63,071 nucleotides of DNA, from contig MNCI01004834.1 in NCBI GenBank assembly GCA_015680685.1, forward strand, positions 302,103 to 365,173, given 5' to 3'. Numbering within the stretch: the first letter of the stretch is position 1; every line of letters begins with the position of its first letter. Position numbers and translations under genes: made by a program. Shown piece by piece: positions 12,145 through 24,100 of this stretch. The stretch comes from Gnetum montanum (Eukaryota > Streptophyta > Gnetopsida > Gnetales > Gnetaceae). Under the pieces are notes generated by a model. That model was not told the origin of the DNA. It ran no database searches and saw only the letters and a list, made by a program, of their open reading frames with translations.

Positions 12145-15100
12145 CTGCAATTTACAGAAGCAAACACTCAGCCCTCATTGACAGTCTGCCAAACAATTTT
12201 TAGGAAAAAAAATTCCTTCACAGCCCTCCAAGACCTAAACAACTACGAAGCATAGCTATTTTTAGGCTATATGGACAGCAGAATAAGGAGAAAGAAAGAA
12301 CAGCTACTTAGGTTAAACAATCTGCAGTAGCGTTACAATGTTTGCAGTTTTCATAATAGAAATATTCCTACCCCACAGTCATCACATCCAACTCCTATGT
12401 GTACAGTCACTGACTGCTGATGGTCTTCTGTCTGTATGTCAACAGGTGGCTCTCCTGAGCTAGTTGAACCTGCAATGAGAGTAATGTTGAGCATGCGAGT
12501 TTCTTCCCTATCAAATAAAAATAAATCATGCAAAAATAAACAAAAGAATCAGTGTAAATTTCTATTTTTTGATAGGTTGCAAACAGGGACCACTAGAAAT
12601 AGTGAAATCCATGGAAAGTTGACAAGTCGGCTTTCTTTGTTCTTCATATTCACTAGGAAATGCTTGCTTCAAGAAATTGTGCAGAACCAGGCAAACAGAT
12701 GGTTTATCTCCAGGGTTTACAGACCGGCAAACTTTACAGCTTACGGTTCTTCCATTAGAGCTTGTGATGCATGAATTACAATACACTGTCAATATCAAGA
12801 AACTAATCAATTTATTACACGAACAAATTGTGCCACAAAGCAGTTAAAAAGGAATGTACGTTTTGTACTGTAAACTTGGAAGGAAAGGAATGCCATACCA
12901 TGTCCACAGTTAAGGACTGAAGGAAAATGAAGTAACTTTTTACAGGAAATACACAAAGCGTCATCCACAGTGATTCTGTCCATCACGTTATGACCGTCCA
13001 AAGACATTCCCATTTCATTATCAGGACTGGCTGATTCCCTCTCTTTGTGAAGAGAAGGCAGGTCGTCAAAGTCTGCACAGTTCCCCTTGCCAGAATCTGA
13101 AGCTGCACCCACTTGCAAACTTCCAGAAACAACATGATTCGGGGTCATTGCCAAATCATCCGGCATTGAGTTCTTCATAGATATAGAAGTATGATGTTCA
13201 CTAAGCTGGGGTGAGAATGTGTTCATTTGCCTCTCTTTTTCTACAGAACAGTAAATGGTGCAAGTTAAGGCACCTGAAGAGTTAAATGACAAGAAAAGAA
13301 GAAATTCTAAAAAATGCACTTCCAAAGCCAAAATCCAAAAGTCAAAAACACAAATGACTGGAAAGACTAGTGACAATATGTCAAAAATATTTTCTCTAAT
13401 AACATGTTACCATAAACTGGCATGCAACTGCAACAAATGTTTACAAATATATTAAAAGCATGCCTAGTATTTCTTCTGCCCGTTGCCTATACTCCACCGG
13501 AAACAGCTTCAAGAGTAAAAAGTGCAGCAGTTCACAGACTCTACGAAAGTGAGAGAAGGGTTCCCGGCAGAGTGCACAGTGAGATACACCAATCGAATTC
13601 ATCGCTCGATGATTGCACCAAAAGCAGAAAATATGTCCACAAGCTGCAACATAAAAAAAAATAACGGAAATCTTCCAATAAATAAAAGAGAACATGAACC
13701 TGTAAATCAGGTAGCATAGGAAAAACCAGGCCCATAATGTAGTTAAATCCAAGATACTCACATTGAACAATAGGTTTGTATACTAATTCCCTGTAACCAC
13801 AAAAGAGGAACAATCAACAATTTTAGCACATTTATTTAATTGAAAAGAAATAAAATAGTAATCATTAGAAAATATACTGTGGACAGGTGCTATTCTTTCT
13901 AGAATATAGATATATATATATATATGAGCATGTGTCAGATAAGAATGCACAGGTCCTTTGAACATTAAAAAATTTGGTAAAAGTTTATGAAATGGTCTTT
14001 GCAAAAAATCTGTGCAATTCAAAACAAAAGCTTTCTAGAGATCTTTAATAAAAAAATATAGGCAATACAAAATAAAAGTAGAAAATACAATTAAATAAAC
14101 ATAAAAATAACTACCGCATAAGTATACAGGCATAGCATAATGTATATAAATTCCTTCATTTCTTCACTACCAACATCTGTTTTAGCTCTTTGGAGGGTGG
14201 CACAACCAATTGATCCGGCACCCGTCAGACCCTCACCTTTCATGGCTATTTACAAGCGGTGTCAGCCTGTTGAGGGGGCTTCTTCCTCCTCTGCCCTTGC
14301 AACATGAGACAACATGGCAGAGTTGGGGGAGACCAACCAACCTTCGGATTTGAGGGAGCAGATTCTGCAGGCTCAGAAGTATGTGCACTGGAAACTGCAA
14401 GCCAAATTCCAAGAGGACCTCACGAAGGTGACAGCTGAGGTGGAAGCAAGGGTGTGCAGAGAGGATCAGGCTAAGTGGGAGGCAGAGCTACTCAAGCGGC
14501 TGAGGAGGATAGGAGGCAAACAGACCTAAGAGATGCCATGATTAGGAACGAGTTGGAAGACCAGCCACATGCGTAGATCTGGGAGGATTTGCTCAGAGAG
14601 GAGAAAGAAAGAAAGCTGCATGAGGAGGAGGAGTGGGTTCAGGACATACTCAAAGAGTAGCAAATGAGGAGCTGCTAGGATGTGGCTCACGAATCTAATG
14701 CCACTGCTGATTTAGGAATGGGAGATGTCCGTACATTGTACTAGGTATCAACCGAAATGCTAGTGGACTGCTTTACATCACTACATCCATCCAGATCACT
14801 GCTGCCGGGCTTCATTCCAACAGGATTAGAACTCTACTGTCTAAAGACATAGCAAAGGGAAGACAAGTACAAGGAATTCCAGGAGGCAGCTGCTTTTATG
14901 ACAGCCAAACACCACAAAGCTATCCTAGATGTGATACACTCCCAAGAAAAGGCCCAATGCCCATGTACTAGGTTGTCGCACTCCATCTAATGGGATTTCG
15001 TTGTTGGTCTAATGGGATTTCGTTGTTGGTCTGTTGTTGGGGGTCCATTTGTTTTGTTGGGTTGTTAGTGTGGGGGCTTTCTTTTCTTGCCTTTGTTTCT

Positions 15101-18100
15101 CTAGGATTTTTGTGGGCCAGCTTTTGTTTTGCCCCGGTCTCATGCATCCCAATGTTTTATTCTATTTTCTCATTTTTGCCCTTCTGGGGAGGGTTTCCCC
15201 AAAAAAATTTGCCCGATTCCGCCTAGGGGATGTTTAACCCCAGAGCAATTTTGTTATGGGGTATTCACCCCCAAGGTCATTGTACATAATGTGTTCGGAT
15301 ATTAATACAACCTGACCTTTACTTTTAAAAAAATGTCAGCTGATGGAGCAGACCCGATGTTGTCAGGAGGAAAATTGGAAGCAGAAGCTGCATTTTGAGT
15401 TGGAGGAAAGGCTCAGGGCACAGATGCAAGCTAAGAGGGTTTGGGCTAAGACAGGAGGTCATACAGATGCTGGGCAGACCAATCCTGCCTTTGGGGGACG
15501 GGGTTGGGTCGCTGGTTTCTGGTGCTCTTCCTTGTTTGGGTTTTTGGGGGATAGCTTCTTTTTGTTGATTGTCATGTCTCTACCGGCATCCAGGGTTGGG
15601 CATTAGGCTAGGAGGTTTCTCGGAGTATGATGGTTCTTGTTGCTTCAACCTGGGAGATTTGGGGTTTGGGACCCACTCCTGACGTCTCAATCTAAGGCAG
15701 TTTGGGGGTTTTTGTGATTGTGATCTCGTTGCTTTGTACATAGATTTCTTTCCAGTAATCAATCCCAATTTTTCTCAAAAAAAAATGTCATTGACAAAAT
15801 ATTGTAGTATTTTGTTTTTGCATAACCTTTGTAATCCTTTGCTAGTTTTTTAATATGAAAAATTATAACTTTTAGATGAAACAATACGTTTCTTTGAAAC
15901 AAACATAGTGACCTACTTTTTCACGTGTGACCATAGTACTTTGTGTTGTTCTACATTGCCGTGTAGACTTGAATTTATTTTGCAACTTAGCTATGCTTTG
16001 AGATGTATATTGTACTGGTATGTCAATTTGAAAACATTTATTTAGGTAGTTTAAGGAAATTTTCTATTTATTTCCAATTTCTCTTTAATTATTTACTATT
16101 TAAAAATAGAAAAATATATATTTATTAACTATATGAGAACAGTAAAGGATAGGAGCATTCTAGAATAAGAAATATGATCCATGGTTTATTCTCGTATTTT
16201 ACCGCAAATTTTAATTTGTTAAATATTTTAACTAATTAAAATATGTCAAAAATTTGATGTCAGAATACATTCAAATTTGGTTAACTCACTCAATTTTGCA
16301 TGTAGAATGTAGATATATAATTAATTTCTTTATTCATCTAAATTTTGATATTTTAATGTTAAATGGTTAAAATGGTACCTTGAGCACCTACACATTCTTT
16401 CATTCGATTAAAACTTTTGCCTATGTAGTTACGGCATGTTTGTGCTCCTTTAACTGACTCAGCATGTGTTAAATATTATATATGTTAAAAGCTCAATATC
16501 ACTGTCTTTTGCTAGCCAAAATATGGCAATTCTGAAACGTAGACAAGAGGTCGAAAATAAATTAGAAGCTCTCTTTAACCTTATAGAGATAAAGTGATTT
16601 CAAAAAGTTAGAAGTTAGTTCACAAGTGAAAAGTTAATGAAAAAAATAAGTAAATAGTATGAGGATATGTTTGATATTACTTATGGGACATGCTCATGAC
16701 AACATGCATTTTTAAAAAAATATTTATGGCTTGCTTCATATTAATGGTTAAAAAAGAACATAGGGTTCATTTAATAGGGACTTGAGGTTCTCTTGGGTGT
16801 TGTCATTCTTACACGTCCACTCTCTCATGACCTTGTTTGTCCAAGTGAAGTAATAGTTGCTGCCAAATGCACCTTGGGCTGTTTCTAAAGGTTGTTTTTG
16901 GCTAAACCTGACCAGTATGACTAACTGGCTGCTCATGACTGAACCTGGGTTGTTTTCTGTCAATTTAAGAGACTGTTAAGAGAAGAATTTGTGAGAGTTA
17001 CGAAAAATATATTAAGGATTCAAAACCCACTGAACTTTTGTAAGTGGTTTTTTCTTCCTCAAAATTGAACCAACCCCAAAGGTATATATTCCTAACTTCT
17101 TATAGTTTTAATTGGTAATGAATGCATGTGTCTCAGCTTGGAAAAGTTGAGGGGCTCTCTCTCTTGTTAGACTTGTGGGTTCCTTTGTGGATTATCAGTG
17201 ATAGAGTTCTTTTATGGATCATGCATGGATTTTTTTTACGCAATGAATTTGTCTCTTGGGCATGAATGTACTGGGCTCGTGTGGCCTACAAGGGCTTAGC
17301 CTTTGAAGGTGCTTTATGGTGTTAGCACCCACCATTTTACCCAACCTCGGTGTTCTTTTTCTGTGGGCTACAGAATGCTATAGGGTTGGAGGTACTTGAG
17401 ATTTGACAGCTGAATGGCCAAAGGGTCTATTGAGTAATCTTTAAAATAAAAAGAAATTATGCATATTAATGATTTTGTCTCGCTCTGTGATGGGGGGTTC
17501 CTCACCCATTGTTCAGTTTCCCTATAATTCTGTTTTTTCTTTTCATATAATTTTCCTAGCCTTTTCTCCAAAACAAAAACATAAGATAGCAAACAAAGGT
17601 AGTCAAAAACGCTAATGTCAAGAACCTCACTTGGGATGAATTTACAGAGATATTTAATAAAATAATCACTCATTTCCACATAGATTAAAAGAGGCAAGAG
17701 TTCAGGGTTCAACATGTGCATCTGGTAGAGATCAAATTAAATGAACTAGTGGTTCTTTTTTAACTAGGAAAGAATGTTGAAATTAAATGAACCAATGTGG
17801 ATGTTGGATGTTACTAGGAAAGATCAAATTAACTACTTTGCTATGGGTATGGGCGGAGCACACAGAGTGAGCAGAGCAAGCAAGGTGAATGAAGTGAGCA
17901 GCTACAATGCACGCAGAGAGGGCGGTAACAGTATGCACAGCAATGGTGGACTGACCAGCCCATGGGTTGGGGCGCTACTCCCTATGCAGAAAGAATGGGC
18001 ACCATGAGCCTAACTGTAGGGCTCAAGATGGGGGAGCAAGGCTGATGCAAGCTGAGACCTATAAGCTAGGAGATGGTGGGGGCCGGATGACTGTTGGGCA

Positions 18101-21100
18101 CAAGGGACAGTTGTTGGTGGATGCACAAGTTATGGGGCAGAAGAGGGTCAACTCGAACCACTGGTCACTCATTTGTTGCATTGGGCCTTCGAGGAATTAG
18201 AACCCCCAATCTTTTCAGTTCGAAGCAACTTGGCTGCTCAAGCCCTAGTTGCAGCCTTTAGTTGAAGACATCTGGGGGCAGACTACAGGCCAGGCCATTG
18301 GGATCCTAGGAATTTTCTACAGGAGGGGCTCCTTCATTTGAAGTCGGCTATCCAATCCTCACCTGTAGAGGAAAAATTTTCATTCTAGACAGGCCATACT
18401 ACCCTTCAGACCCAACTAGCCTAGGTGCAATCCCAACAAGAAGCTGGGGAGGATCTGCAAGATGAGGAACAAAACCTTCTAATGCAACTGCAGGCACTTG
18501 ACTTGGAAGAGGAAATCTATTGGAAATAAAGATCACAAGTCAAATGGCTCAAGGAGGGTGACAAACAAACAAAATTCTTCTTTGCTACAGCCAAAACACA
18601 TGGGTGGAGCCAAAGACACAGGCTAGAGGCTAACACGGGAGAGATGGTTGATGATCCGAAGGACATGGCCAAAGAATTGGCACGATATTGGGAGACAATC
18701 TAGGCAAAGTGGCCCACAGTTTCCATGTCTATTCGAGTTCCGGGGGTGCTAGACGAAGAGGATAACACTAGACTACTAACCCCATTTTCCTGGCATGAGC
18801 TAACAACAACGGTTGGGGCCATGCCTGGAGGGAAGGTGCCTAGACTGGATGCTTGGAGTCTCGAATTCTTCAAAACTTTCCTTGATATTGTGGGACCCAA
18901 CATCCTAGACACCTTCAATCTAATGCTGGCCAAGAAGTAGGTCCGCCATGAGCTCAATTGCTCTTGAATCGTGTGCATTCCTAAACGTGTTGATGCTTCC
19001 TCTCCGGAACATTTCCAACCCATTGGGGTCTGCAACATGCTAATTTGCATTCTCTCTAAGATGCTTGTGCGAAGGTTGGCTCCCCTCATGCCCAAACTAG
19101 TCGAGGATAACCAAACGGGATTTTTTCAGGGACAACCCCTACAAGACCAAGTCCTCCTCATGCAAGAGATCTTCTACTCTCTTCGTCTTTCAAAGTTCCT
19201 TGGGCTATGCCTCAAATTAGACATCCCCAAGGCATATGATACGATCAACTAGGAGGTGCTTGCCGCCATTATGCGGCAAAAAGGCTTTGACCCAAGTTTT
19301 ATCCAGCTCTGCATTCACCTGCAATCTTTGGTTAGTTTCTTTTTCAATGTGGAGGGGGGAGGAGGGATTACGGCAAGGGGACCCTCTTTCACCATTACTT
19401 TCTAGTATCAGTATGGACCTTTTGCGATATTATTGCAAGGCTGCGAGCATAGGAGGCCTAAAAATTGCTACGGTGTAATGTTTGGCTGAACACTATGCAG
19501 ATGACACGATGTTGCTCAGTCAGGCTGGGGTCCCACAAGTGCGTGGCATTAACCTAGCACTTAGCTAGATGGCTGCCGAGCTTGGTTTGGTGATAAACCG
19601 TGCAAAGTTGTCTGCACACTTCCTCAACATGGACACTCAAGTGAAAGACTAGGTAGGGCCGAGACCAAGTCTTGACCCCTCGGGGTTGTCCTCACCTGGG
19701 CCTCCTAATCGAATCTACCTGGGCTATCGGGGATTGGGCCTGTGGTGGTTTATTCATGGAAGCAAGTTGGCCATCAAGAGTTGAGTGCTTCCAATCCTAT
19801 GGCAGGGATGAACGTGTCTCTGCAGACAGCGTCAAGACACGAGGTTTTACGGAATGAGGAGTTGCAGCGCGTGGCGGCGGAGGTAACAACCGCTGCTCGT
19901 GCTGAAGAAAGGCATGATTGGGAAGCCAAGTGAGACAAGGCCTCGCGCATGCACAGGCTAAACTGGAGACTCATTTCCGAGAATGGGAGCAAGGGCTGCT
20001 TCAGTAGCAAACTTTGCTGATAGAGGCTGCCCAAGCCCAGCTGGCTAACAAGTTCCACGCTCAGATCCATGAGGAGGTGTTGCAGGAGGAGGCTACTCGT
20101 AGAGAGCACGAGAGGACGGATTGGGCACAACAAGAACGAGAACAAGATGAGGAAAGATAGAGGCAGAGGTAGTTGGACCTGGCACACGAGCAAAGCGTGC
20201 GCCAATGGCTTCAGGAGGGGCGCTGTCCATACATTATTCTAGGCTTAAACTGCAACTGCTCATGGGGGGTGCTCCAATGACACATCCATCAAATGTCCGC
20301 ACATTTCCGCCTGGATGGGGGGATGTCGATTGAAAAGTGGAATCGACGAGAGGCTTCCATGCAAGCAATTCAGTAGGCCGCTAGTTTTGTAGATTCCGAA
20401 TTGCACCGTAACACATTGGATATTCTCCACACCCTCAAGTGCCCGCACTACACATCATAGACCACCCACATATCCATCGTTCCAAGCTGCAGTCCCCGTT
20501 GTTCCCCAACTGGCTGATCTGGCCTTTTGTGCTATGATTTTATAATGTAAGTCTTTGTTGTTTGTTTTTGTGGTTGGGGTTCTCCTCCCCACCACCCCCC
20601 GCCCATCCTTTTAGGGGAGGGGGGGTGTGTGTTGGAGGGCATGGGGGTGGCATTCCACAACAACCCCACCAACCCAACCTGACGCCCCCCCACCCCCCAC
20701 CACCATCACGTGTCTACATCTCCATGAAGGTGCTAACCTAGAACTGCCAAAGCCAGGGTACCTCGTACAAAAGAAATACCCTACGAACAATGGTGAGGGA
20801 GGCCGGTTGTGAGGTTGTTTGTTTGCAAGAGACCAAGGTACAAAGGACCAAAAGGAAGTTGCTGATCTAGGAGGGATGGATAACCCAAATGGTGCCTAGC
20901 AAGGGACATGCAGGAGGGCTGGCCATTTTGGTCAAAATCCCAATCACTTTTGTTGATGAGTCGGATTGGAGCCAAACTATCCACGTGCCACAAGCAGATC
21001 TCTAGATAACAAATTTTTATGGAGCGCAAAACTAGGAGATCCGGATGTAGGAGCTTAGACAAGTGGCAGGGGTCATCCCCAATCTTGCCAGATGGTTGTT

Positions 21101-24100
21101 GCTAGGAGATTTCAACTAGTAGTTCTATTGTTGGGAAAAATCTGGCCATGATTGTACTGATCTGCCGATGGCTAAGGCATATCACAAGTTTCTCCGTCAG
21201 TATGAGTTAGTTGACCTAGAGATCATGGGGTGTAAATTCACTTGGAGCAATCGTAGGAGAGGCACTGATCGAATCCAGTCCAGGATCGATTGTGTTTGGG
21301 TGAGTGAGCACCTCATGCTAGAATGTGACATCACGGCGGAGGGAAAGGAGAGACAGGCTTCAGACCACCACTCCATTTTGCGCCAGCTACAGTTGGGGGA
21401 GAGACAGGAGCCTAGGCCTTTCAAGTTTGAATGGGCTTGGCTACGCAAAGCCTGGTTGAAACCAATGGTGGTGGCAATTTGGGGAGGTTACACTGGAGCA
21501 CAAGAGCCTCAACAATTCCTGAGGGATGGGTTGCAGGAACTGAAGAACAGTATCAAGGCCAGAGCATTCGACGACAAGTATAGCTTCCAAGGATACATGC
21601 AGCAATTGCAGATGGAGTTGCGGGAGATACAACGATTGTAGGAAATGGGGGAAGCTAGGGGCATTGAAGAACAGAAGCTACTCGACAAACTCCAAGAGCT
21701 AGATAAGGAGGAAGAGAGCTACTGGCAACAGCTGTCGAGGGTGACTTCGCTACGGGAAGGGGACAAACAGATGCTGAAAACGCCAGTTTACTACGTCCCT
21801 TCTCACAAGAGGAGCTGCGACGGGCTTTGAAGTCCATGTAGTCCAACAAGGCTCCAAGACCGAATGGATGGCCAATTGAATTCTTTAGGGAGTATGAGGA
21901 TCTAGTGGGACCCAACTTACTGGATGCATACAATAGTATGCTCAGTTGGCAGTAGGTTAGGAGGGAAATCAATTGCTCAAGGGTAGTCCTACTACCCAAG
22001 GTCCCAAACCCAACAGCACTAGGACATTTTCAGCCTATCGGGGTCTACAACACGCTGTTGCGTGTCTTTTCCAAAATGTTAGTTGGACGCCTTGCGCTGC
22101 TAATGGGGAAGTTGGTTGGAGAGCATCAAGAAAGGTTTGTTAAGGGCAGATACCTGCAGGACCAGGTGTTACTCTTGCAAAAAATCTTGCACTCAGTGAA
22201 GAGCGCTAGATTTCCAAGCATGTGCATCAAACTGGACATAACCAAAGCTTATGACATTGTGAGTTGGAGGGCACTCAAGACGATGATGATTGACAAGGGA
22301 TTTGATGCAAAGTCTATCAATCTTTGCATTCAAATACAACAAAATGGCAGCTATTTCCTTGACAGATGGGAGGCTCTGTGGGTTTCTGAAACAGGGAGAG
22401 GGTTGAGGCAAGGGGATCCGCTGTCACCGCTCCTATTTATCATGGTCATGGACTTGTTTAAAGATTATTGCCTTGCCGAGGGTGTTCAAGGGTTGCAGGT
22501 TGCTAGGGTGCACAGTGTGGTAGCCCATTACGCAGATGATACGATGGTATTTTCCAGGGTTGTGGTGCCGCAAGCTACGGCCCTATTACGGCCAATGGAG
22601 AGGATGCAGAGGGAGATCAGCCTAGAGGTCAATAAAGGAAAATCAGTCATCTATTGCACCCACATGGAGGGAAGGGTGCAAGCCAAAATTGTACAGACAT
22701 TGGGTATTCTACCAGGCCATGCACCTGACACATATTTGGGAATGCCTATCTTTGACTGGAATAGGCAAAGGACTTGGCAAGGATTAATTGAGAGGGCAAA
22801 GCAACAAACAGCACTTTGGACTGGCCAATTTCTATCTAGAAAAGAGAAGATGGTGCTGGCCGCAACGATTCTAATGGCAATAGCCTAGTTTACAACATCC
22901 ATGACAAAACCTCCAACCACGGTGGTGCAAAAGATTGATGGCATTATGAGGGAGTTCATGTGGTCAAGAGGTAAAGGGGAAAAGAAAATGCACCTGATGT
23001 CGTGGATAGTCACAACGTGGCCAAAACTGACGAGGGGCATTGGTATTTTGGGATTTGGAGATGAGATGGCATTGGTCACGCATCGGTTGTTGAATAGGTA
23101 CATGGGGCAGAGTGATGGGGCAACGATGTGGGTGCAGATGTTGCGATAGAAATATCAATGATGGGAGGTGCATCTGGAGTGCTCACAGCTCTAGAAGAAT
23201 TTCTACCAGCATGCTACCGTGGTGGAGCAGCTTGGTTTGTTGGGGCAACACCCAAAGGAACTGGTCAAGTTCCGATACCCACAGGATGAGGGATGGGCTG
23301 CAATCTAGAAGGGTCGTCTCCCCAAAAAAATCAAGGCATTCATATGGTTGCTAAAACATAGGGTGCTGCCAATGAGGGCCACGTTGAGAGAGAGAGGGAT
23401 CAACATGGATGCCAGCTGTCCACGCTGCCAAGAGGCACCTGAAACATTGCACCATCTCATCTATGATTGCAAGATTTCGCAAGAGGCATGGCTGGCCGCC
23501 AACATATCCCCCACCATAGGTTTTCATGGAGATTCCTTGCCCCTTGCTCTGCCATGCGTCCTGTGGAAACACAGGAATTATCTGATTTTTCGTGGACAAC
23601 CAATTCCTTCAACTGTGGTGGTGGTCTGAGAGGCGTGTGGGTTGTGGAAGGAGGCCACTAAGGCCATGGAGCAACGCCTACTATTTAAACCATCATGGAC
23701 AAAATTCTCTAGATTGCCCAAATTATGGGTGCTAGTGGAACAGAGGGGGTGGGTGGAGATGCTCAAGCGCATGGAGGAAGAGCCAAACCTACCTACTCAG
23801 CAATTCTACAACAACTGGGTAGAAGACACCACACAGTATAGGGGCAAGAGGATTGAAATTACGACACAGACACTAACTGCTGCACTAGGGGTGGAGGACA
23901 TAGGGGCAGTTGTGGCATCGGTCGCGAGGGCCCAGGATAATGTGAGGGGATTCTTCATCAGACACATTCCTAGGACCGCTAGTGGGCACATCCAGAAGTC
24001 TGGGTTGCAAGGTGTTTGGAGAGATGCGCCACTCTTGGTAGAGGTATTTTGTGCAATCAGGGTACCCCCACAAACTAGTGGGGGTACATTTCACTTTCCT

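Noticed and set aside
12436-12774. 112-codon plus-strand frame over the PRT1 exons
   Set aside because: It is the reverse shadow of PRT1 exons 5 and 6 and has no motif of its own.
13905-13925. AT dinucleotide run as a feature
   Set aside because: It is a short (AT)n microsatellite inside PRT1 intron 1, of no clear significance.
13783-14022. 79-codon minus-strand frame next to the PRT1 exons as exon 1
   Set aside because: It has no CxxC before the junction and includes a microsatellite. The exon at 30998-31197 supplies the missing RING cysteines and the exact phase.
17774-23640. TAG-rich frames as possible amber reassignment or programmed readthrough
   Set aside because: Copy A also contains TAA and TGA stops, and both copies carry large deletions, and copy A a frameshift near 19350. 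Plant nuclear genes use TAG as a stop, and the PRT1 exons show no in-frame TAG. Decay through C-to-T change explains the pattern.
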